A DNA stretch of 64,000 nucleotides from Micromonospora aurantiaca ATCC 27029 (GCF_000145235.1 NC_014391.1:682001-746000); one strand, 5' to 3'; shown: positions 7,987 to 16,076, numbered from the stretch's first letter. Notes: generated from the sequence alone by a model not told the origin. Program-made: numbers and translations.

Positions 7987-8901
7987 GTGCGACGACAGTC
8001 AGCAGCCAGCGGCTCCAAGGCTCCCCGACCCCGCGCCGAGCAGTCCGAGCAGCTCGGCTTCGAGGGCATGCCGGAACGCCTGTTCGTCTGCACACCGAGC
8101 AAGCTCGGCGCGTACGCGGACTGTCCCCGCCGCTACCGCTACGCCTACGTGGACCGGCCCGCGCCGCCCAAGGGCCCGCCGTGGGCGCACAACTCGCTCG
8201 GCGCGAGCGTCCACACCGCGCTGAAGAACTGGTACGCGCTGGCCCCCGACCGCCGCCGCCCCGAGGTGCTCGGCACGCTGCTCAAGGGCACCTGGGTCCG
8301 CGAGGGCTACCGCGACGACGAGCAGGAGCGCGACGCCTTCCGGCGGGCGCTGACCTGGCTGGAGAGCTACGTGGCGGGCCTCGACCCGGCCGACGAGCCG
8401 GTCGGCGTGGAACGGGTGGTCGCAGTCAAGACCGCGGTGCTCGCGTTCAACGGCCGCACCGACCGGATCGACTCGCGTCCCGGCCCGGACGGGCGGCCCG
8501 AGCTGGTCATCGTCGACTACAAGACCGGCCGCACCGGGCTCGACGCCGACGACGCGCGCGGCTCGCAGGCGCTCGCGCTCTACGCGTACGCGGCCGAGCG
8601 GGTGTTCCGCAAGCCGTGCCGCCGGGTCGAGCTGCACCACCTGCCGACCGGCACCGTCGCCGCGCACGAGCACACGCCGGAGTCCCTGAACCGGCAGCTC
8701 ACCCGCGCCGAGGACACCGCCCGCGACATCATGGCCGCCGAGCGCGCGGTGGCCGACGGCGCCGACCCCGACGCGGCGTTCCCCACTGAGCCGGGCCCGC
8801 GGTGCGGCTGGTGCGACTACCGGCGTACGTGCCCGACCGGCGCGCAGACCCCGGGCAAGGAGCCCTGGTCCGCAGTCGAGCGTTTCGCCGACCCGGAGTG
8901 A
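7987..8901 (+). CDS. RecB/Cas4-like PD-(D/E)XK exonuclease with Fe-S cysteines
   Basis: A 304-residue nuclease of the RecB-like PD-(D/E)XK superfamily. Catalytic-core motifs are GRTDRID (156-162), VIVDYKTG (174-181) and the QALALYAYA helix (194-202). Four cysteines (C46 in CPRRYRY, then C273, C276 and C282 in CGWCDYRRTC) match the Fe-S cluster pattern of Cas4 and AddB-type nucleases. No CRISPR array or cas gene is near, so a general DNA-repair role is more likely. The GTG at 7987 lies 7 nt after CAGGAT. The gene converges on the MpaB-type gene with only 13 bp between stops. Confidence 0.85.
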   Translation: MRRQSAASGSKAPRPRAEQSEQLGFEGMPERLFVCTPSKLGAYADCPRRYRYAYVDRPAPPKGPPWAHNSLGASVHTALKNWYALAPDRRRPEVLGTLLKGTWVREGYRDDEQERDAFRRALTWLESYVAGLDPADEPVGVERVVAVKTAVLAFNGRTDRIDSRPGPDGRPELVIVDYKTGRTGLDADDARGSQALALYAYAAERVFRKPCRRVELHHLPTGTVAAHEHTPESLNRQLTRAEDTARDIMAAERAVADGADPDAAFPTEPGPRCGWCDYRRTCPTGAQTPGKEPWSAVERFADPE

Positions 8902-8914
8902 GTGCGCGACGCCG

Positions 8915-9766
8915 TCAGGCCGCGGTCAGGCGGGCGGCGCGTTCCTTGGCGGCCTGCTGCAACGGGCCCTCCCGGTAGCGCCGGGGCACCGCGGCCAGCG
9001 CCAGCCGCAGCGCCCGCGCGCTCAGGTCCGCCGACAAAGCGGTGGTGGGCAGGCCCAGCCCGCCGTAGAGCCGCAACGCCCACGGCGGCAGCATCCCCAG
9101 CGCGGTGGCGGCGATCCCGAAGTACGCCCAGCGCGGCGGACCCAGGTTCAGGCCGACCCGCGCCGGCAGGCTGAGCTTCCACGGGATCGGCGGCGCGGTC
9201 AGGAACACCGCGGTCTCGGCCGCCTCCCGGGTCATCCGCAACTGCGGGCGTACGTCCCGGTAGTAGTCGGCCACCTCGGCGGCGGTACCCGGTACGTCGT
9301 CCGGGTCCAGCCCGACCAGGGCCGCCGACCGGCGCTGCTCGGTGTAGTAGCCGTCCACCTCGTCGTCGGTGAGCGCCAGCCCGGACCGCCGGGCGGTGCT
9401 CACGAACGACTCGACCTCGGTGACGTGCACCCAGCGCAGCAGCTCCGGATCGTCGACGCGGAACTCCTCACCGGTGAACGGGTCGGTGGCGCGCATCCGG
9501 GCGTGCCGCGTACGCAGCCGTCGCCCGGCCGCCTCCGCCTCGGTCGTGGTGCCGTAGATCGTCGTTCCCACGTACGTCGCCGTGCGGACGAGCCGCCCCC
9601 AGGCGTCGGTGCGGTAGTTGCTGTTCTGGGCGACGCCGGCCATTGCGCGAGGGTGCAGCGCCTGGAGGTAGAGCGAGCGCAGGCCGGCGACGATCAGGAT
9701 CGGTTCCTCGTGCACCTTCCACGTGACCGATCCCGGACCGAAGAGGCCGAGGTCTTCGGTGTCCAC
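8915..9766 (-). CDS. oxygenase MpaB family protein (DUF2236)
   Basis: A 283-residue protein with the DUF2236/MpaB signature: GPGSVTWKVHEEPILIVAGLR-type opening, the LQALHPRAMAGV motif, and a C-terminal hydrophobic stretch around WAYFGIAATALGMLPPWALRL. MpaB of Penicillium and latex-clearing proteins in this superfamily are oxidative cleavage enzymes. Heme binding is expected but not demonstrable here. The natural substrate is unknown. The start is a GTG at 9766. Lower-confidence alternatives exist because no clear Shine-Dalgarno is visible. Confidence 0.85.
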   Translation of the reverse strand: MDTEDLGLFGPGSVTWKVHEEPILIVAGLRSLYLQALHPRAMAGVAQNSNYRTDAWGRLVRTATYVGTTIYGTTTEAEAAGRRLRTRHARMRATDPFTGEEFRVDDPELLRWVHVTEVESFVSTARRSGLALTDDEVDGYYTEQRRSAALVGLDPDDVPGTAAEVADYYRDVRPQLRMTREAAETAVFLTAPPIPWKLSLPARVGLNLGPPRWAYFGIAATALGMLPPWALRLYGGLGLPTTALSADLSARALRLALAAVPRRYREGPLQQAAKERAARLTAA

Positions 9767-9846
9767 CGATCAAGAGTGCCACGAGCCGTCGTCGGCCGTC
9801 CTCGGTGCGGCGGCCAGTCGACGTGCGGCGATCGTCGGTGCGGCGG

Positions 9847-10278
9847 TCAGTCGTCGTCGGCGGAGCGGCGGGACTGGCAGGTAGGGCAGAGGCCCCAGAA
9901 GGTCACTTCCGCCTCGTCCAGCTCGAAGCCGTGCGCCACGTTCGGGTCCAGACAGGGGGCGCTGCCGACCGCGCAGTCCACGTCGGCGATCTCCCCGCAG
10001 CCCCGGCACACCACGTGGTGGTGGTTGTCGCCGACCCGGGCCTCGTACCGCGCGGGACTGCCGGCCGGCTCGATCCGGCGGGACAGCCCGGCCCGGGACA
10101 GGGCGCCGAGGACGTCGTAGACGGCCTGGGTGGAGACCGAGTCGATCCGCCGGCGGACCCGCCGGGTGATCTCGTCGACCTCCAGGTGACCGCCGGCGGA
10201 GAGCACGTCCAGCACGGCGAGACGCGGCCGGGTGACCCGTAGGCCCCTCGACCGGAGCAGCTCCTCACCTGTGGACAT
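9847..10278 (-). CDS. Fur family transcriptional regulator
   Basis: A 143-residue Fur-family repressor. The winged helix covers about 5-80 (GLRVTRPRLAVLDVLSAGGH, VSTQAVYDVLGALSRAGL). The metal region carries HHH at 86-88, and two zinc-binding CxxC pairs lie at C91/C94 and C131/C134. The pattern resembles actinobacterial CatR/FurA-type peroxide or metal sensors. No catalase gene is adjacent. Instead a DUF2231 membrane gene diverges 160 bp upstream, and either could be its target. The start ATG at 10278 sits within the palindromic GGATCC region and has no strong Shine-Dalgarno. Confidence 0.85.
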   Translation of the reverse strand: MSTGEELLRSRGLRVTRPRLAVLDVLSAGGHLEVDEITRRVRRRIDSVSTQAVYDVLGALSRAGLSRRIEPAGSPARYEARVGDNHHHVVCRGCGEIADVDCAVGSAPCLDPNVAHGFELDEAEVTFWGLCPTCQSRRSADDD

Positions 10279-10439
10279 GGATCCATGACAGCACGGCTCA
10301 GGCGGGCCGACAAGCGAGCGTTGTTCACCCGTGGCCGGGGCCACAGGTGAACCGGCACCGCCGCGCCCGCGTGTATCGAAGAAGACGGCGTCACGCCGTA
10401 CGCTGAGCGCGCCAAACCACCCACTCGCCGGAGGTGTCG

Positions 10440-10922
10440 GTGTTCAGGGAAATCAACGGTCTGCCCGTCCACGTGCTCGTCATCCACGCGGCGGTGGTGC
10501 TGGTGCCGCTGCTGGCACTGCTCGCCGTCGCGTACGGGGTGCTGCCCCGCTGGCGGCCCCGCCTCGGCTGGGCGGTCGCGGCGCTCGCCGTGGTCACCCC
10601 GATCGTCGCCTGGGTGGCTACCGAGTCCGGCGAGGAGCTGGAGGAGGCCCTGCGCGCGAAGGGCTACCCGCCGGACCGGCTCCAGCAGATCCACGAGCAC
10701 GCCGAGTACGGCGACACGCTGTTCTGGTTCGCGCTCGGGCTCGGCGTCGTGGCGCTGCTGCTCGTGCTGTCGACGAGCCGCCTCGTCGCGGGCCGGAACC
10801 TGCCCCGCTGGCTCCCGATCCTGCTCACCGTCGTGGTGGCGGTGCTCGCGGTCTTCGCGATCGTGTACGTCTACCTGACCGGGGACAGCGGCGCCAAGAT
10901 GGTCTGGGACGGCGTCGTCTGA
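10440..10922 (+). CDS. DUF2231 membrane protein
   Basis: A 160-residue membrane protein with four predicted helices in two pairs, typical of DUF2231. It opens FREINGLPVHVLVIHAAVV, where the conserved His residues (PVH and IHA) resemble heme- or metal-ligand positions seen in b-type membrane cytochromes. A further IHEHAEYGD motif lies between the helix pairs. GTG 10440 is chosen over GTG 10434 because GGAGG (10430-10434) is correctly spaced only from 10440. It is divergent from a Fur regulator, which may control it. Confidence 0.8.
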   Translation: MFREINGLPVHVLVIHAAVVLVPLLALLAVAYGVLPRWRPRLGWAVAALAVVTPIVAWVATESGEELEEALRAKGYPPDRLQQIHEHAEYGDTLFWFALGLGVVALLLVLSTSRLVAGRNLPRWLPILLTVVVAVLAVFAIVYVYLTGDSGAKMVWDGVV

Positions 10923-10932
10923 CCGGTACGGC

Positions 10933-11487
10933 TCAGAACAGCACCCGCGAGCAGAGCAGGCAGGTGAGCAGCACCAGCACCACTGCGACGGCTGCCCCGA
11001 TGCCGTAGGTGAGCCGCTGCGCGCGCTGCTCCGCCTGGTCCATCGCGGCCATGTCCTGCGGCGGGAGCCGTCGGGGCGGTGACGGCTGTACGTGTACCGG
11101 TGGCCGCCAGCCGGGCGGCGGAGGCGTGCTCGGCGGCGGTCCCGCGTACCCCGAGGGCGGGGGGCCACCACCGGGCGACCCCGGCCACGCGCCGCCGGCC
11201 ACCGTCCAGCCGCCCGCCGCCTCCGGCCGGGCCCACGGGCTGTCGGTGGCCGCCTCGCGTGACCACGGGCTGGCGGTCCCGGCCGGTTCGACGGTGCGGT
11301 CCGGTTCATGGGCGCCGTCGGCGTTATTGGCGTCACCCGGCCGAGATCCGGGACCGGCCGGGTGGGCGTCCGCGTTGTCCGCGCCGTCCCGGGGGACCGC
11401 CCCGGGGGCGTTCTCCGCGGCGGGTGCCGGTTGGTCCGGGCGTCGCCAGGTCTCGTCGTCGGGGCTGCCACCGCTCGGCGTCGTCAC
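10933..11487 (-). CDS. Pro-rich protein with C-terminal transmembrane helix
   Basis: A 184-residue protein of unknown function. Residues 1-145 are low-complexity and disordered (Asp/Asn/Pro/Gly-rich, ending in PPP runs). A single helix, LTYGIGAAVAVVLVLLTCLLCSRVLF, forms the extreme C-terminus. This gives the topology of a tail-anchored cytosolic protein. GTG at 11487 is preferred to the upstream in-frame TTG at 11505. It converges on the DUF2231 gene with a 10-bp gap. Low complexity makes homology hard to judge. Confidence 0.65.
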   Translation of the reverse strand: MTTPSGGSPDDETWRRPDQPAPAAENAPGAVPRDGADNADAHPAGPGSRPGDANNADGAHEPDRTVEPAGTASPWSREAATDSPWARPEAAGGWTVAGGAWPGSPGGGPPPSGYAGPPPSTPPPPGWRPPVHVQPSPPRRLPPQDMAAMDQAEQRAQRLTYGIGAAVAVVLVLLTCLLCSRVLF

Positions 11488-11673
11488 GCCGTCCGACGCT
11501 ACCAACGCCCCGGGCCGGTCGGCCGCCCGACGCGTCGATCACCGCCACCCCGGCCCGTCGCGCCCTGTGTGTGGCGTTCCGACGGCTCCCGGCCCGGTAC
11601 GGCCGGGCTCGGGACGATCCGGCCGGTCCCGGGGATCGAGCCGGCGCCCCGTTCGGCGGTATCGTTGCTGCTC

Positions 11674-11850
11674 GTGACCGACCCCGCCATCCGGACACCG
11701 CGCGACGACGACGACCGCGTGGTCGACCTCAGCGACGACTTCGTGGTGCTGCCCGAGCAGACCAGCGACGACACCGACCGCGGCTGGGGCGAGCGCCCCG
11801 GCGGCAACGACGACTGGCTGCTCGCCGAACGCCCCCCGCACTGGGGCTGA
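11674..11850 (+). CDS. small acidic protein (58 aa)
   Basis: A 58-residue, strongly acidic peptide (TPRDDDDRVVDLSDDFVVLPEQ, then WGERPGGNDDWLLAERPPHWG). The GTG at 11674 lies 8 nt after TATCGT, the same leaderless pattern seen at many genes in this window. It has many Asp and Trp codons and no low-complexity GC drift. It converges on the SAF-domain gene with a 5-bp gap. Function unknown; it may be specific to Micromonosporaceae. Confidence 0.6.
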   Translation: MTDPAIRTPRDDDDRVVDLSDDFVVLPEQTSDDTDRGWGERPGGNDDWLLAERPPHWG

Positions 11851-11855
11851 TCGCG

Positions 11856-12332
11856 TCAGCCGCGTACCACCACGGCGAATCGACTGCCCTCCGGCAACCC
11901 GACCGCCCGCCTGGCCTGCTCCGGCGGCAGCGCCAGGTAGAGCGCAGAGGAGCCGTCGACCGCGCCGGTGGCGCCGACCACGTCGAGCACCAGCGCGCGC
12001 GGAGCTAGCAGCGTCGGGTCGGGCGAACCGCCGGCCGGCACGACGAGCAGGTCGACGCGGGCACCCGGGCGCAGCACCGCGAGCGCGGCCGGCTCGGCCA
12101 GCCGGATCGGCACGCCGACCGCACCGGCCGGCAGGGCGGGGGTGCCGCCGGACGGCGACGCCGTCGCCGAGGCGGCCGGCAGGACGCGGGGTGGTGGGCA
12201 GGACGGCGGCGTCCGGAGCACCGCAGCGGCCAGGCCGAGCAGCACCGCGACGAGCGTCACCCGCAGCAGCGTCCGGCGCCGGGGCAGCCCGCGCCAGCGG
12301 ACCGGACGCAACGTTGCCTCGCCATCCGCCAC
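11856..12332 (-). CDS. SAF-domain / CpaB-like membrane protein
   Basis: A 158-residue protein with a basic N-terminus, one transmembrane helix at about 24-40 (LLRVTLVAVLLGLAAAVL) and an extracytoplasmic SAF-like domain (VGVPIRLAEPAALAVLRPGARVDLLVV). Such domains occur in CpaB/RcpC pilus-assembly proteins and flagellar P-ring chaperones. No other Flp/Tad pilus gene is nearby, and it is shorter than typical CpaB, so a pilus role is only possible. The start is GTG 12332. Confidence 0.7.
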   Translation of the reverse strand: MADGEATLRPVRWRGLPRRRTLLRVTLVAVLLGLAAAVLRTPPSCPPPRVLPAASATASPSGGTPALPAGAVGVPIRLAEPAALAVLRPGARVDLLVVPAGGSPDPTLLAPRALVLDVVGATGAVDGSSALYLALPPEQARRAVGLPEGSRFAVVVRG

Positions 12333-12414
12333 CGCTGCCTCCCGCCGCCGGTCAACCGTCCGACCCGCAGGCTAGGCCCGGCCTCCCGGCTCCCGCCGCC
12401 CCACCGCCCGCCCC

Positions 12415-12442
12415 TGTGGATAACCCGCCGCCCTGTGGAAAA
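12415..12442 (-). promoter_or_regulatory. pair of DnaA-box-like sequences
   Basis: TGTGGATAA at 12415-12423 is the exact complement of the consensus DnaA box TTATCCACA. TGTGGAAAA at 12434-12442 is a one-mismatch copy in the same orientation, 19 bp away. Such AT-containing 9-mers are rare in this GC-rich sequence. No dnaA/dnaN genes are near, so this would be a satellite DnaA site rather than oriC. Confidence 0.45.
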
Positions 12443-12542
12443 CCGTTCCCCCGGGGAGGCCCGCCGTCACCAGCGGACGTCCGGTACGGCTGGGACCGCC
12501 AGCTCGGGGAGGTTGCTGCTTCCGGACCGGCGGATGCAGCAA

Positions 12543-12645
12543 CCTCGCCGTGCTGGCGAGCTTCCGCCACCGGCCGAGCAGCAGCCTCGCCGAGGTGGCG
12601 AGCTTCCGCCACCGGCCGAGCAGCAGCCTCGCCGAGGTGGCGAGC
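12543..12645. repeat. 42-bp tandem repeat, about 2.5 copies
   Basis: Units begin at 12543, 12585 and 12627 with CCTCGCCG and continue through GGCGAGCTTCCGCCACCGGC. The first unit differs by a few bases (TGCTGG instead of AGGTGG) and the third is cut short. 42 is a multiple of 3, so all frames stay open, but none looks like a gene. Confidence 0.8.
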
Positions 12646-12712
12646 ACCCGCCGCGAACGGAACGTGGCCGCCCCCGAGCGGGAACGGCCACGTGTCGCGT
12701 GCGAGCAGCGGG

Positions 12713-13084
12713 TCAGGACGAGCTGGACGCCGCCGGTGCCTTGCTCGCCGTCGACCCGGAACCGGACGAGGAGGACGACCCGGACGAGGAGGACGACCCG
12801 GACGAGGAGGACGACCCGGACGACGAGGACGAGGAGTCCGACGACGAGGACGAGGACGACTCGGACTTGGCCGGCTTGCTCGTCGAGGCGCCGTTGTCGG
12901 AGCCGGACGGACGGGAGTCCGTACGGTAGAAGCCGGAGCCCTTGAACACGATGCCTACCGAGTTGAAGAGCTTTCGCAGCCGCCCCTCACACGCCGGGCA
13001 CTCGGTCAGCGGCTCGTCCGAGAAGGACTGCACCGCCTCGAGCTGGTGGCCGCACGCGGTGCAGGCGTACTGGTACGTGGGCAC
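12713..13084 (-). CDS. FmdB-type zinc-ribbon protein, Ruc-like (redox-regulated chaperone) homologue
   Basis: A 123-residue protein. The N-terminal FmdB zinc ribbon (PTYQYACTACGHQLE, then CPACEGRLRKLF) has two CxxC pairs. The remaining two thirds is a disordered tail of Ser runs separated by Gly, plus Lys/Glu. M. tuberculosis Rv0991c (Ruc) has the same layout. It is a heat-shock protein that becomes an active chaperone on oxidation of its zinc cysteines, and it is encoded beside 5-formyl-THF cyclo-ligase, as here. The GTG at 13084 has GGAGGAG just upstream. A CIRCE element at 13114-13140 implies HrcA repression and heat induction. The Ser-rich tail is encoded by a repetitive stretch near 12770-12830. 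Confidence 0.8.
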   Translation of the reverse strand: MPTYQYACTACGHQLEAVQSFSDEPLTECPACEGRLRKLFNSVGIVFKGSGFYRTDSRPSGSDNGASTSKPAKSESSSSSSSDSSSSSSGSSSSSGSSSSSGSSSSSGSGSTASKAPAASSSS

Positions 13085-13113
13085 GTTCTCCTCCGGATCT
13101 TCGGCACGGCCTT

Positions 13114-13140
13114 CTGGCACTCGTGGACTTCGAGTGCCAA
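13114..13140. promoter_or_regulatory. CIRCE element (HrcA operator)
   Basis: CTGGCACTC (13114-13122), nine bases, then GAGTGCCAA (13132-13140). This fits the CIRCE consensus TTAGCACTC-N9-GAGTGCTAA, with the G/C variant common in actinobacteria. It lies 30 bp upstream of the Ruc-like start codon, so HrcA bound here would block its transcription. Confidence 0.8.
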
Positions 13141-13147
13141 TGGTGCG

Positions 13148-13795
13148 TCATGACCCCCGGGTTCGTCCAGCGGAAGCGCCCGGGCCCACACCCGGGACCG
13201 CCACCAGCCCGTCCGCCGGAGTGATCACACAGTGCACCGGGCGGTCGTGCGGCAGGGCGGGCACCGCCGCGACCAGCTCGCCGTCGTGCAGCAGCGCCAC
13301 TGTCGGCACTGTGGCGGGCACCCGGGCCAGCGCGCGGTCGTACGAGCCGCCGCCCCGGCCCAGCCGGATGCCGCGGCGGTCCACCGCGACCGCCGGCACC
13401 ACGACCAGGGCGGCTCCGGCCACCGCGGCACGCCCCCGGGGCGGTGCGGTCGGCTCGCGCAGGCCCCGGCCGGCGGCGCGCAACGACTCCGGGCCGGTGT
13501 ACGGGGCCCAGTCCAGGTCCAGGTCCCCGCGCAGCACCGGCAGCAGCAGTTCGGCGTCGGGCGGCAGCGCGGCCCGCAGCACGTCCGGCAGGTCGTCCCC
13601 GCCGGGCTCCGAGGCGACCGGCACGTACGCGCTCATCCTGGCCGGCCGCAGCCGTCGTACCAACGTCACCAGCTCGGCCTGGACGGCGGCCGCCGCCACC
13701 GCGCGGTCGGCCGCGGACAGCGACCGGCGCGCGGCGAGTAGCGCGATGCGCATCTCCCGCTTCGCATCGTGCGCTTCATCCGAAAATTCCGGCAC
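13148..13795 (-). CDS. 5-formyltetrahydrofolate cyclo-ligase
   Basis: A 215-residue enzyme that uses ATP to convert 5-formyl-THF to 5,10-methenyl-THF. The signature GIRLGRGGGSYDRAL (142-156) is intact, as are the N-terminal KREMRIALLAARRSL helix and the YVPVASEPGGDDL region. GTG 13795 is chosen because AGGAG sits 6 nt upstream; an in-frame TTG at 13813 has none. The gene reads into the Ruc-like gene across the CIRCE element, so read-through is possible. Rv0992c occupies the same place in M. tuberculosis. Confidence 0.9.
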   Translation of the reverse strand: MPEFSDEAHDAKREMRIALLAARRSLSAADRAVAAAAVQAELVTLVRRLRPARMSAYVPVASEPGGDDLPDVLRAALPPDAELLLPVLRGDLDLDWAPYTGPESLRAAGRGLREPTAPPRGRAAVAGAALVVVPAVAVDRRGIRLGRGGGSYDRALARVPATVPTVALLHDGELVAAVPALPHDRPVHCVITPADGLVAVPGVGPGASAGRTRGS

Positions 13796-13877
13796 GCAAC
13801 ACTCCTGACGCAACGCTTGCCTAATGGTCGCTCTGTGTCAGCATCGCACCAAGGGAGCGGAACTTCCGGGGGGAAGA

Positions 13878-16067
13878 TTGACGCTACGCGGGCGGTTGAC
13901 GGCGGCTTTCCTCGCGGTGGTCCTCGGCCCCGTCCTGCTCGGCGCGTTCTTCGTCGGGGCGACGCTCAGCGCGGTCGACCACAGCCGCGCCACCGAGCGG
14001 CTGGGCCTGGCCGCGGCCGGTGTCCGTACCTCGATCGACGCACTCTGCCAGCAACTCCGCGCGGCGGCCGACGCGGTCGCGCTGGTCGGCGACCCGGTCG
14101 TCCGGTCGCGCGCGGCCGACCAGGTGGTCGCCCGGGGCCTGGCCGCCGCCGTGCTGATCGCCGACGCCGCCGGCCGCACCACCTACACCACGCCCGGCGG
14201 GCCGGCCGGCCGCTGGCAGGACTGCGCCGGCGCGCCCGCCACCGGTGTCGCCGCGCTGGCCGCCCAGGTCCGGCTCCGCGACCCGGCCGGCACCGACCTG
14301 GGCGCGGTCGCCGCCGCCCAGCCCGTCGACCGGGCCTTCGTGGCGCGGCTCGCCGCCGTGACCGGCGTCGGGATCACCCTCCTCGACGACCCCGGCGGCA
14401 TCACCCACACGACCGAGGACCAGGGGGTACGCGCAGCGGTGCTGGCCGCCGCCGGCAAGGCGGACGGGAACCGGGTGACCGGGACCGGCGACGGCCGGTA
14501 CGTGCGCCGGGTCGGCCCGTCTCCCGGTCAGCCGCTGCCGCTGGTGCTGTCGGTGCCGGGGGAACGTGCGCCCGGCCTGTACGGGGCGCTGATCGCCGCG
14601 GTCGCGCTCGCCGCCCTGCTCGCAGTGCTCGCGGCCTGGCGACTGGCCCGGGTGACCACCCGGCCGCTCGGTGAGCTGGCCGGCGCGGTGGACCGGGTGG
14701 CGCGCGGCGACCTGAGCGCCCGGGTGCCGGTGCGCAGCCGCGACGAGATCGGGCGGCTGGCCAGCGCGTTCAACCGGATGACCCGGGAGACCGGCACCTA
14801 CGTGACGGCGCTGACCAGCAGCCGCGACCAGCTCCGCAATCACCTCGCAGTGCTCGGCGACACGCTCGCCAGCACGCACGACCTGCAACGCATCCTGCGG
14901 GTGATCCTGGACAGCGCGATCGCCGCCACCGGCGCCCGGGCCGGCGCGGTGCTGCTGGTCGACGGCGACGGCGTACTCGTCGGCCGGTGCGTGGAAGGTC
15001 TGACCGGACGCCGGCCGACGGGCGACCCGGCCGACCCGGCGACGCTGCGGGTGCCGGTCGGCGCCGGGGTGCTCGGCGCGGTAGCCGCCACCGGCGAACC
15101 GCTGCGCGGACGGTGGGCGCCGCCGGACACGCCGACCGGGGAGCCGTCCTGCGAGACGTACGTTGCGGTGCCGTTCGCCACCCCCGGCGGCGCCGAACCG
15201 CGCGGCCCGGACCGGCCCGGCCATCCGCCCGCCGACGGCGACCCGCCCGGCTCGGCCTGCGCGGCGCTCGGCGTGCTCGTGCTCTACGACCGGCTCGGCG
15301 GGCACGAGTTCCACGACGACGACGTGGTGACGCTGCGGACGTTCGCCGGGCACGCCGCGGTCGCCGTGGAGAACGTCCGGGTGCACGAGGAGGCGCAACG
15401 GCTCTCCCTCACCGACCCGCTGACCGGGCTGTGGAACTACCGCTACCTGCGCGAGTCGATCCGCCGCGAGGTGGAGCGGGCGAACCGGTTCGGCCGGATG
15501 CTCAGCGTCCTCGCGCTCGACCTGGACCGCTTCAAGAACGTCAACGACACCTGGGGGCACGCCGCCGGGGACGCCGTGCTGGTCGAGTTCGCCCGCCGGG
15601 TACGCGGCGTGATCCGCGAGGTGGACCTGGCGTTCCGGCAGGGCGGCGAGGAGTTCGTGGTGCTGCTGCCGGAGACCGACGCCCGGGGCGCCACGATCGT
15701 CGCCGAGCGGCTCGGCGCTGTGGTACGCGACCAGCCGGTGGCGGTCGACGGGAACGGCGACGAGCCGGTGCGGGTGCCGGTGACCGTCTCCATCGGCATC
15801 GCCGTCTACCCGGACCACGCGGCCGGCGGCCAGCAGGTGCTCGACGCCGCCGACGACGCGTTGTACGCGGCGAAGGCCGCCGGACGCGACGGCTACCGGC
15901 TCGCCCCGGCGCCCGATCCGGTCCCCACCCAGGAGATCCCGGTGGTGGCCGCCGGCGTCAGCCCGCCGGACGGGCTGCCCCGGGCCGGCGCGGCGGACCC
16001 GGCGGGCACCGTCCAGGGCGGCGCGTCTTCCGGTCCTCACCCGCCGCGGCAGAGCCGTGGCCGATAG
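13878..16067 (+). CDS. membrane diguanylate cyclase (sensor-HAMP-GAF-GGDEF)
   Basis: About 729 residues. TM1 spans 8-28, an extracytoplasmic sensor about 29-233, TM2 234-256, HAMP about 257-305 (GRLASAFNRM), GAF about 335-495 and GGDEF about 505-665. The active site reads GGEEF (about 588-592), preceded by LDLDRFKNVNDTWGH and DPLTGLWNYRYL, so cyclic di-GMP synthesis is expected. I see no RxxD inhibitory site immediately upstream. TTG 13878 is preferred because GGGGGGAAGA precedes it; ATG 13824 is the alternative and adds 18 residues. It diverges from the cyclo-ligase and lies between it and galU. Confidence 0.9.
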   Translation: MTLRGRLTAAFLAVVLGPVLLGAFFVGATLSAVDHSRATERLGLAAAGVRTSIDALCQQLRAAADAVALVGDPVVRSRAADQVVARGLAAAVLIADAAGRTTYTTPGGPAGRWQDCAGAPATGVAALAAQVRLRDPAGTDLGAVAAAQPVDRAFVARLAAVTGVGITLLDDPGGITHTTEDQGVRAAVLAAAGKADGNRVTGTGDGRYVRRVGPSPGQPLPLVLSVPGERAPGLYGALIAAVALAALLAVLAAWRLARVTTRPLGELAGAVDRVARGDLSARVPVRSRDEIGRLASAFNRMTRETGTYVTALTSSRDQLRNHLAVLGDTLASTHDLQRILRVILDSAIAATGARAGAVLLVDGDGVLVGRCVEGLTGRRPTGDPADPATLRVPVGAGVLGAVAATGEPLRGRWAPPDTPTGEPSCETYVAVPFATPGGAEPRGPDRPGHPPADGDPPGSACAALGVLVLYDRLGGHEFHDDDVVTLRTFAGHAAVAVENVRVHEEAQRLSLTDPLTGLWNYRYLRESIRREVERANRFGRMLSVLALDLDRFKNVNDTWGHAAGDAVLVEFARRVRGVIREVDLAFRQGGEEFVVLLPETDARGATIVAERLGAVVRDQPVAVDGNGDEPVRVPVTVSIGIAVYPDHAAGGQQVLDAADDALYAAKAAGRDGYRLAPAPDPVPTQEIPVVAAGVSPPDGLPRAGAADPAGTVQGGASSGPHPPRQSRGR

Positions 16068-16076
16068 TCTCGCGAC

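Larger units (their letters stand above)
12333..12712. other. 380-bp intergenic region with DnaA-box-like sites and tandem repeat
   Basis: No gene is convincing here. Frames open through this region on both strands because of the tandem repeat, and their products are Arg/Pro-rich with no Shine-Dalgarno. It holds two DnaA-box-like sequences (12415-12442) and a 42-bp tandem repeat (12543-12645), and lies between the ends or starts of genes that both run leftward. Confidence 0.6.

Noticed and set aside
12543..12645. CRISPR-like array
   Set aside because: Units are adjacent with no unique spacers; a tandem minisatellite instead. No cas genes, and the Cas4-like nuclease at 7987 is unlinked.
12435..12929. 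Forward 164-codon frame through the repeat and Ser-tail region
   Set aside because: Its second half is antisense to the Ruc-like gene and its first half is the 42-bp repeat; no ribosome-binding site.
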